The notes under the pieces are model-generated. The model did not search any database, was not told the origin of the DNA, and saw nothing but the letters and a program-made list of their open reading frames with translations. A program made the translations under genes and the position numbers. Below, piece by piece: positions 40,520-64,000 of a stretch of DNA of 64,000 nt (position 1 is its first letter; each line of letters begins with the position of its first letter). The DNA comes from Peromyscus leucopus (lineage: Eukaryota > Chordata > Mammalia > Rodentia > Cricetidae), in assembly GCF_004664715.2 (NCBI RefSeq), contig NC_051071.1, positions 93,234,936-93,298,935 on the forward strand, read 5' to 3'.

Positions 40520-40735
40520 TCTTTTCTTTTGAGGCAGGGTCTTATGTAACCCAGAGTGGCATCAAACTCACATAGCTAAGGATGACCTTGAGCTTCTGAT
40601 CTTCCTGCCTACACCTCCCAAGTGCTGGGATTACAGACTTGTATCACATGCCTAGCTCTCTATGGTGCTTGGGATTGAACCCAGGGTCTTGTTCATGCTA
40701 GACAGGCAATTACCAACTGAACTACAATCCCAGGA
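40520..40735 (-). mobile_element. B1 plus ID SINEs, antisense
   Basis: An antisense B1 (to about 40655) with CCCAAGTGCTGGGATTACAG is followed by an antisense ID head (GGATTGAACCCAGGGTCTTG). Confidence 0.75.
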
Positions 40736-40899
40736 CAAGGACAGCATCTTGCCAGCTTGGATTTAATGGTGGTTCCATCTTTTAAGGCTATGTAAGGAGC
40801 ACCAGGGTTGCATGGCTAGTAACTAGTTTGTATTACATTACCTGGATGGATCCAGGATTAAGAGAAATTTTATTTTCTAATTTTAAAGACATTTTAAGG

Positions 40900-41040
40900 T
40901 TATATTTTTATTTATTTACTTTGGGTAGGCATATGTGGCATTCTGAGGACAACTTGTAGAAGTTGGTTCTTTCCTTCTACCATGTGAGTCCTAGGGATTG
41001 AACTCAAGTTGTCAGGCTTGGCAGCAGGTACTTTTATGGG
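40900..41040 (-). mobile_element. B3-type SINE fragment, antisense
   Basis: Contains CATGTGAGTCCTAGGGATTG and TCAGGCTTGGCAGCAGGTAC, as in antisense B3-type SINEs. Confidence 0.6.
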
Positions 41041-41094
41041 TAGAACATAATATCTTATGGCCCATATTTTCCTCTTTTAGTCATTTGTATTTTT

Positions 41095-41880
41095 TTAATT
41101 AATTAATTTATTTATTTATTTTTATTTTACAACACCATTCAGTTTAACATAATAGCCACAGATTCCCCTGTTCTCCCCCTCTAGCCCCCCCCTCCCCCCA
41201 GCCCACCCCCCATTCCCACCTCCTCCAGATCAAGGTCTCCCCCGAGGACCGGGATTGACCTGATAGACTCAGTCCAGGCAGGTCCATTCCCCCCCTCCCA
41301 GACCGAGCCAAGTGTCCCTGCATAAGTCCCAGGATTCAAACAGATCAAGCCAAATGACTGTCTCACCCATTCAAAGGGCCTGATCCAGTTGGGGGCCCCT
41401 CAGCCTTTGGTTCATAGATCCTGTGCTTCCATTCATTTGGTTATTTGTCCCTGTGCTTTATCCAACCTTGGCTTCAACAATTCTCGCTCATATAAACCCT
41501 CTTCTTTCTCACTAATTAGACTCCCAGTGCTCCACCAGGGGCCCAGCCGTGGATGTCTGCATCCAGATTTCTCAGTCCTTGGATGGGGTTTATAGCACAA
41601 CTATCAGGGTGTCTGGCCATCCCATCACGAGAGTAGGTCAGTTCCTGCCGTCTCTCGACCATTGCCAGCAGTCTTTTGCGGGGGTATCTTTGTGGATCTC
41701 CGTGGGCCTCCCTAGCTCTCTGCTTCCTCCCCTTCTCATGTGGTCTTCATTTACCATGGTCTCCTATTCCTTGTTCTCCCTCTCTTTTCTTGATCCAGCT
41801 AGGATCTCCCACTCTCTTTCCCTCGACCCTCACCCTTCATTGTTCCCACTCATGACCAGGCTGTCATTCGTATTTTTGCA
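41095..41880 (-). mobile_element. LINE-1 3' region, antisense
   Basis: A T-rich left end (complement of an A tail) is followed by C-rich, then mixed sequence typical of rodent L1 3' UTR. There is no ORF2 coding. The class call is moderately sure. Confidence 0.55.
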
Positions 41881-43635
41881 TCTCACAGAACTGGGATAAA
41901 CTGAAACTCTGACTAGGTGTTGACTAAAGTTAGGGCATGTGACTCCCATCCCCAGGGAGGCTACTGGGTGGAACCCACAAGCTAGACAATGTGCAGAAGG
42001 GGAAGAAGTATTCTGGGCCCAGGCCTGCCATAGCAGGGACACTGTTTGCTTATAAGAAATATGAGTCCCCTGTATTCTCATTCATAAATTCCCCTGTATT
42101 CCCTCATTCATAAACGTGCACAGGGCATATATGTCATTGGGAATACAGCACACGGCACCCACCCTGCAGTAGATGAAGACAAGTGACCAACCTGCTTGCC
42201 TGCCTTCATGGTAGTTCTATCCCACTGTCATAGTTTGCCATGTCCACGTGCATGTTGTTTTTGTGACCACAGGTGTGATGATGTGCAGTGTAGCAAGAAA
42301 CCAAAATAGATGATTCTTAGAAGGCATGGAGAGAACACCAGGCTGGCCATTTGGCCACATGATATGGTAGTGGTACTGATACTTAGCTCATTTTTGAGTG
42401 CTGGAGCCTCCAGAAAACACTGGTATAGAGTTTGGTAGGGTGTGTGTTGCTTTTACCACAGAATGCCAGCCTTTTTTCTCAACACTGTACACTCATGATA
42501 CTTGGTACCATGGCCTACTACTCACCATCACTCTCCATTTTGTGAGTCTTATTGGATTTTTAATTTATACTTCCAGTTTAGTAATAAAGTTGATCAGCTG
42601 AAATCTACTTAATTTGGACTTTTTCTTTAGTGAATCTCTTTTCATTATTTAGAGCAGAAGCAGACAAAGTTTCTCTCTAGAAACCAAATAGTACTTTGGC
42701 ATAGCTGGCCCTGGGACACTAGAGCAGCAACGACCCCCTGTCCTGAGGACCTGAGTTTGCTAAGCCTGTTATAATTCTAATATGTTGTAGATGTGTGCCT
42801 CTTAGTTCATAGCGGAGCACAATGCAATCATGAATTTAAAAAGGTAATAAATATCCCTGAACATGGCACCACATACTGTGTTGAACGTTAGCATTTCCTT
42901 GAGGGATTTGTGGGTGCCTGTGGTCTGGTGTCACCCTACCAATAGGAATATGTCTGTCATTTGTTTTAAATTGTAAGATACTCTTTTCATCAGTTTATTG
43001 TGTAGGTGGGGACTCAAGACCTCTTCCTGAAACCTGTGGACCACCATTGCTGGCCAGCCCATAGCAGGCAGCTCACCTTTTTGGAATCTTGTGTTCTTTA
43101 TGGGTAGTTTTCTTCTCTACAAGGAGCCATGCATAGCCAGGAGCACCCTTTTTTCCTAACTGCCGAGGAACAGCTGCTAGGTGGGGCCCTGTCTTCTATG
43201 GGCTGCCTGCTGATGGGCATCCTAGTCACCTCTGTCTGAGACTTTGTCCATGGAGCTGTAATTGTTCACATCTGAGTTGTTGAGCAGTCATGTGTTAATG
43301 TCTCCTTCAACAGGGTTAAAAGTATTTCCTTACAGTCTTCTAGGATTCCTAAAAATAATGAATGGATGGTTTATAAAATAATTTTTACATGTCTTTTGGG
43401 AAGATCATGTGTTCTATTTTTACCTTTTGTGGTAAGTGATATTTTTCCTTGTATTTTAGCCTAGCTATATTCCCTGGGATACACCTAACTTGGTCCTGAA
43501 CGACTCCACCTTTATATACGGATAGATGAAATTAGCCAATGCTCTGCTTAGGGTCAGATAGGTCTGTTAGTTTTCATCCATATCTCACCTTGCTAGGGTT
43601 TGGTGTATAACTAGTAGTTTCATAAAGTGAGTTAG
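41881..43635 (+). other. Pcgf3 intron, unique
   Basis: No gene, recent SINE or LTR recognised. Confidence 0.45.
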
Positions 43636-43639
43636 AGGG

Positions 43640-43820
43640 GCTAGAGAAATGGCTTAGCAGTTAAGAGCATTGACTGCTCTTCCAGAGGACCTGGGTTCAA
43701 TTTCCAGTACCCACATGGCAGCTCACAACTGTCTGTAACTTCAGTTCCAGGAAATCTGACACCCTCACACAGACATGAATGCAGGCAAAACACCAATGCA
43801 CATAATTTTTTTTTTTAATT
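43640..43820 (+). mobile_element. B3 SINE
   Basis: GGGGCTAGAGAAATGGCTTA head, GACCTGGGTTCAATTTCCAG middle and a T/A-rich tail. Confidence 0.88.
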
Positions 43821-43989
43821 AAGTAAAATGAATTAGAGATCCCTTCTTTAGCTGTGTATGGTACTGGGAATCTGAACTTAGAACCTGGTGGTGCAAGATA
43901 GACAAATGCATGTTCTGGCCCCAAATGCTTTTAACACCTGAAAGGGTGGTTTGTTCTCAGATATGGTATACTCACAGACCCAGAGTTTT

Positions 43990-44160
43990 GTTTTTGTTTT
44001 GTTTTATTTTTTATCTTTTGGTTTTTGAGACTGTGTTTCTCTGTGTAGCCCTGGCTGGCCTGGAACTTACTCTGTAGACCAGATTGGTCTTGTACTCAAA
44101 GATCCACTTGCCCACCTCCCAAGTGCTGGGATTAAAGGCGTGCCCCACCACTACCTGGCA
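43990..44160 (-). mobile_element. B1 SINE, antisense
   Basis: TTTTTGAGACTGTGTTTCTC start and ATTAAAGGCGTGCCCCACCA end. Confidence 0.88.
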
Positions 44161-44384
44161 GCCCATGAAGAAAGTTTTGTGACTACTTACTCAGCTTCTA
44201 TAATAGAGAATATATTGGGTGTTCTTCACTAGTCTCAATTCAGTTTTTCACCACCACTCGCACCCCACCCCCTCAGGAATTTATCCATTTTGTACAAACT
44301 TCATTTTAAAAAATTACATGTAAACCAGGAGGGGTGGCACACACCTTTAATAATCTCAGCACTGGAATTAAGTACAATTAGAAA

Positions 44385-44540
44385 GCCATGTATGGTGGCT
44401 TATACTTATAAGCCCAACACTTGAGAGGCTGAGGCAAGAGAGTCACTGAAACTTTGAGGTCAGCTTGGTGTCCATAGGGAGTTTTAGGCCAGCCAAGGCT
44501 ACATAATGGAACCCTGTCTCAAAGCAATGAATGAATGAAT
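44385..44540 (+). mobile_element. Old B1 SINE
   Basis: GCCATGTATGGTGGCTTATA head and a (GAAT)n end. Confidence 0.65.
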
Positions 44541-44799
44541 GCCATGATCTGATTCTTTTATCACATGAGCCACCAAATTTCAAGGGACAGCATTTTTATA
44601 TGGTCAGTGGCCTCCATAATAGACAAGGGCTAGTTTAAGATAGGCTTGGCCTTGAGCTGGCTCCACCTCTTCCTCTAAATGTTTCCTCCCTTGGTTTGCC
44701 TGATAGGACATACTCACTTTCTTCTACCTTCCCATTTTCCTTCTTCATTTTGTACAATTTTCTGGGTTGATTAGTTAATAAACAAATGTAGTTCTGAGG

Positions 44800-45055
44800 C
44801 TGGAGAGAAGGCCTAGTGGTTAAGAATGCATACTTGTCCTCCCAGAGGATCCAAGTTCCTTTCTTAGCACCCACATCAAGCAGTTCAGACAACCTGTAAC
44901 TTCAGCTTCAGGGGATCCAATTCCCTCTTCTGGCCTCTGCAAAGCACCCATACACACATTGCATACATTCCCACAGACAGACACAGACACTCACATACAC
45001 AGGTGTGTGGGTGCACGCATGTGCACACATAAATAAAAACTTAAAAAAAATGAAG
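44800..45055 (+). mobile_element. B3 SINE with CA-rich end
   Basis: GGCTGGAGAGAAGGCCTAGT head, B3 body, CACA/CAGACA-rich 3' part and an ATAAATAAAAAC tail. Confidence 0.85.
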
Positions 45056-45884
45056 TTTTGGAAAAATTTTAAAGTTGAAATTATCTGAGTTGCATTTAAG
45101 AGTAAGTTCATTCCAGGACATGTTAGGGTACACCATGTCCAGGTTGTAATCAGTACTTAAGCTACAAAAACCTGGAGCTCTGGTACTGTTCTAGTTAAGC
45201 TTCCAGGTGCCTTACCAAGCCCTTTACCAGCATTGCCTGTTCCCACATGGTAAGACCCATGAACCAAGAAGCCTTCAAAGTACCTCAGTCAAGAAGCAAA
45301 CTGCCTGTGTAGTTATTCTTGGGAGGTCCCAGACCACTCTACCAGGATTTCTCCAGCTGCTGCCATCTCCACATCCTGGCATGAATATCTGGCTCACTGG
45401 CCTCAGCCCATGGAACCTAACCATGGTACAGTGCCCACATGGGCCCAGAGGAAATTCAGTGAGTGGGTGGCAGGTCTGTGAGTAGGAGAGACAATGACTT
45501 AGTCTGAGTGTGAGGATGTAAAAATTGCAGGCTTCAAATGAAGTGATCAATGAAGTGCTGCTCATTGTCCTCCTGAGGTTTCTCAGGTCATCCCTGAAAT
45601 CCACTGTCCCCTGGAGCTTCCACAGATACCTCATCCTGCCTCTTGGGCCCCAAAGCAAGTAGTGGAGCTATCTTCTCTTTCCCTTACACCGTAAGCTGTG
45701 TATTTGCTCTAGATTGGGCAGGGCTCAGGAACTCTGGGAGGTGTCTCCTCAGCAGAGCCACCTTCTTTACCATCATTTTAAAGCAAGTAAATAAACAGAC
45801 ACATTTAACCAAATAGTACTTGAGAATTGCTAGAGGGTGAGACAAGGTGCTCCCATGGTAACATCCATCTCTGCTTCTCCACAG

Positions 45885-45924
45885 ACTTCACAATGTAGCC
45901 CCGATTCCAGGCTATCATTCACAG
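45885..45924 (+). other. Pcgf3: Candidate Pcgf3 noncoding 5' UTR exon
   Basis: A 40-base segment bounded by a pyrimidine-rich CTTCTCCACAG acceptor and a GTAAGC donor, upstream of the first coding exon. The PCGF3 gene has extra 5' noncoding exons in other mammals. This is inference only. Confidence 0.3.
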
Positions 45925-46747
45925 GTAAGCATAGCTGAAACTGATCTTCTTTTCTGGCTACCTATGACTCATTATGGTGACTGCCTCATATTTCCTTGAA
46001 GTTTGGTCTCTAGCAACTGTCTGTGGAGTTATTTGGTGGTTCTTGATTGTCTTCCAGCATTTCTAGTGTGCCCTGTCCCGTGGTTTAATATGTAATACTT
46101 ATCTAAGATATAGTAAGGGTTTAATATGTGATTGTGTGCAGGATTGGCATCAATGTGCTTTGAATTAACAGTGCCATTTTTGTGCTAGAAAATGGAAAAG
46201 GAACAAGGGACAGAAAGAAGGTGCAGAAGCCAGCCAGAACTCAGAGTAAGGAGGGATCATCGCATCCACTTGGTGGCCTGAAGCCTCCATGCCACCGGGT
46301 GAGGAAGGACTCACAGACATCCAGAGGAGGTGAGGTCTGGGATTTTCCCAAGGGGCCATGCCATCTAGGAGGGGAGGTCTGGGTCCTGTCTGAAGAGTGA
46401 GGAGTTTGGCCCTATTTATCCTCTGCGTGCTGGCTCTAGAGTACCATTAATTCAGGGTGTGGTGGGTATGTGATATTGATCAGTCAGTTGGCTAAGAGAG
46501 GTGCGTAACTAGAAATGGTACCATGAGCCAGATGGATTTCTCAAGGGCTGTTATGGCCATGCTTAGCCCTGAATATAGTGTCTAGAAGGCATAGAGGTGG
46601 CCATACTATGCTAAGAGGCCATCGGTGAGTCTGGAGCTCAGCTGGGTCTAGGTGATGACTTGGTGTTGTAAGTTAGTTTCCTGTGGCATTGAGTGAATAT
46701 CTAACTGTTCCCTCTCATAAAGAGTACAAGAGTATATAGAAAAATTT

Positions 46748-47179
46748 CTTGAAAGTCTTATTAAATAAGAAACACAGAGCCAAATACAGGGGTAATAGCC
46801 AAAGAGATCAGAGAATTAGTGAATAGCTACGACTAGCCTTAGCTTACCACCACACAGTAGCTTCCCCAGAGAGAGCTTCTTCCTGTCTAACCTGTGCTTT
46901 TATTGCCTTCCTGTTCTGCTTTCTCATTGGCTCTAAGCCCAGCTACATCACTACCTCGTCACTGCCTGTCTATACAGACCTCCAGGTCTCTATGGTTGGT
47001 ACTGGAATTAAAGGCATGAATCACCACACTTCCCTCTGTCCTTAACCACACAGAGACTCTGCCTGCCATGTGATCGGGACTAAGGGCGTGTGCTACCACC
47101 ACCTGACTTTTGTTTATGGCCTATGACCTCTGATCTCCAGGCAAACTTTTTATTAACATACAAATAAAATATCACCACA
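46748..47179 (-). mobile_element. LTR-like rodent repeat with B1-like core, antisense
   Basis: The minus strand starts TGTGGTGATATTTTATTTG and contains a B1-like GGATTAAAGG-type stretch. The same family recurs at 56262-56731. Confidence 0.6.
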
Positions 47180-47859
47180 AGGGTGAGGATAGCTAAATAT
47201 CTAAGGTAGGATTGGACCCAGATACCAGCTGTGATGTTGAAAGGCCATGTGGTAGATCCAGGTCAAAGTGGCTGGTGATTAAGTTTGGATCCACAGGACT
47301 TAATCTAGCCTCTTGTTGGGCTCTGTGTTTTTCTGGTAGACAGTATAGTGGCTAGTGGCAGTCCCTTGAGTTGAGGTTCAAACTTTACTTACCACTGAGG
47401 CCTGAGGTGGGTCATTATTTAACGATAGGGTAAGAAAAGATGGGTCATGTGTCCAACAAAAATGAGTAGAGGAAAGGCAAGCTGGGAATGAAACAGATAC
47501 TTGGTGTATTAGTCAGACAGGCTGTGGCCAGCTAGTCCAACAATGGCTGTCTCCCAACAGAAAGTCTAAGAATCCAGTAGTTTTTCAGTCCATGAGGCTG
47601 GATATCTTAACTGATCTTCACTATACACTAGAATCCCAAAAAAGTAGGCTCCAGTGCCAGGGAAGGAATGGATTTACCAGCAAGAGCAGGCAGACAAAGA
47701 GAGCAAGCTTCCTTATTTGGGGCCCAGATTAACGGTGGATCTTTCCACCTCAAAAGGAAAATGGGTCTTCCTACTTTAATTAAGAAAAAAAATCCTCACA
47801 GGTATATTCAGTCACTTGGGTTTTAGTTAATTCTAGATGTAGTCAAATTGACAACCTAG

Positions 47860-62465
<14,606 letters not shown>

Positions 62466-64000
62466 GTGAAAATGCCTCCTCTGTAAATTTTCTGGCATCA
62501 GTTCATTCCCGTGTTTGCATACTTCAGTGTCTCGTGAAACTGTAACAGGATAAAACATCATAAAGTTTTCCTCCTGTTAATCACTTAACTCTTCTTTATA
62601 TTCCTATTGTTTATGTTTTAATTACCAAAGCAACACATGGTAACTGTAAAGCATTTCAGACATACAGAATTACAGTTCACAGTCAGATTATGTTTTATAC
62701 AGCCCACTGCAACCACTCACCATTGGTGGTTTGGTACCTTCTCTGCTGTGCCCCCAAGGGAAGTGACCCATCAGCACAATAAAGGGAAGTAAGCATGCAA
62801 TGTTGAGGACTCTCCATGTCTCATTTGCCACATTATCAGCTAAACAAAACAAAACCAACCAAACAAAAACCGTATCATCACAGAAGTGCCATAGAAGGAT
62901 CTAATAAAACTCCTTATCCCTGTCTACAGGACTTCCTAGTTTGTGAGTTCTAACAGTTGTGATGCTTTTGATGAAATAGGATCATTGTCTTACTAAAACA
63001 AGGAGTAAGGAAATGCCATGACTGATTGGCTCTGTGTTTAGAAGTCCTCTCCCAATGGCAGGGAAACAAGAATGAGGCACTTAAAGAGGAACAAAGATGC
63101 TGTTATTCCTAGGTCATGCTGTCTTACATAAAACCTAAGACAATCCTCTGAAAACAGAACTTGGCTCCATGGGTGATTGGCTCAGCATGAAATAATTAGT
63201 ACATGTTGGCAATTGGCAAAGAACCAACGCACACCACCAACAAGAATTTTGGTATGATTTCCTTGGAAAAGAGAGCTCCTCTCCCCAGTCTGACTTTAGA
63301 CATGATACCAAGGTTGACAGGAAACAGCCACTATACAGCTTACTGGGAGATGAATGTGCATCAACAGCCATGAGATTGCTGTACACAGTGGGGGTGATCT
63401 TGGCCCTATCAGAAGACATAGTAACTGAAACAGTATATTGGGACTGGAATGGTGGGATCTTATTTTAACATGTCCATTTCTGCAATTAATGATAGTCGGC
63501 ACCATAGAATAAGGATAGGTTTGCAGATAAATGTGGGATAAGCATTCTCCTGTGGTGAGAAGACCACTCTGACTACCCTTGTGTACACAGGCACTACAGT
63601 CACCTTGGAGTGGCCCCTCGTCTCATCTGTTTTACTGATCCTGAGCATCAGTAACAAGTAACAGTAGGTATTGTCTGTAGGTACCTTGGAACAACTCTCA
63701 GGCAATATCCCCAGGTTTCACAGGCCCTGCTCTGTAGGCCATGTGCCTGCTAGCCTTTCTGGAGCAATTGTGTTCCTTGCTTGGACTCATTACTATGCTT
63801 TTGGAAGTCACTGGGTCTCTAGACCTTGTCCAGGCCTGGGTGTTGCTTGTGTCAGTTTTTTATAGATTGGCATAGAATTATTCAGAGTATTTTCTCTAAT
63901 CTTTTACAGTTTAAAAAATTGCTATTGTTGACTATTGTTAAGTTTTGCCTTTTCCTTTTTATACCAGATATGCTACTTGTTTGTTTCTTAAAGCATATGT
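62466..64000 (+). other. Pcgf3: Pcgf3 intron to window edge
   Basis: No further Pcgf3 exon is seen. The next expected coding segment (starting VSICLECN in other mammals) is not present, so the gene continues past the right edge. No clear repeats. Confidence 0.6.

Overview
The window is nuclear DNA of a rodent, most likely a cricetid (hamster, vole or deer-mouse group). It carries many B1, B2/B3 and ID SINEs, rodent LINE-1 pieces and class II endogenous retrovirus (ERV) LTRs, and its genes have introns and CpG-rich promoters. Gene order matches human 4p16.3 (ATP5ME - MYL5 - SLC49A3 - PCGF3) from memory of that locus. I found no bacterial, viral or CRISPR-type system. Most of the window is intron, intergenic DNA and repeats.

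Layout. (1) 0.25-1.4 kb: Atp5me, four coding exons on the minus strand, encoding ATP synthase subunit e. Its CpG promoter has a perfect NRF-1 motif and a CTCF-like motif. An inverted, decayed copy of the gene's 3' end lies at about 1.8-2.0 kb. (2) 5.0-8.4 kb: a broken plus-strand relic of the myosin light chain gene Myl5, with frameshifts, an internal stop, damaged splice sites and a B1 SINE inserted in one exon. (3) 8.7-15.6 kb: Slc49a3 (Mfsd7), minus strand, ten coding exons that splice in frame to 519 residues. It converges on the Myl5 relic. (4) 15.7-34.1 kb: repeat-rich intergenic DNA. (5) 34.2-64 kb: Pcgf3, plus strand, with a CpG-island promoter, a long 5' intron, and five coding exons covering the RING finger and linker. 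The remaining exons lie past the window edge.

The most unusual item is a short non-autonomous LTR retrotransposon at 28.2-29.7 kb. Where an 18-base primer binding site is expected, the DNA is an antisense copy of a whole tRNA-Lys(CUU), 73 bases plus CCA. An antisense relative lies at 18.2-18.9 kb, and a third, related LTR directly abuts the first element. Each junction carries nearly the same six-base target sequence.

The three intact genes are not known to act together. Atp5me is a mitochondrial housekeeping gene, Slc49a3 encodes an orphan FLVCR-family transporter, and Pcgf3 encodes a Polycomb (variant PRC1) subunit. All family assignments come from recognising protein sequence by eye. Repeat names and boundaries are approximate where noted.
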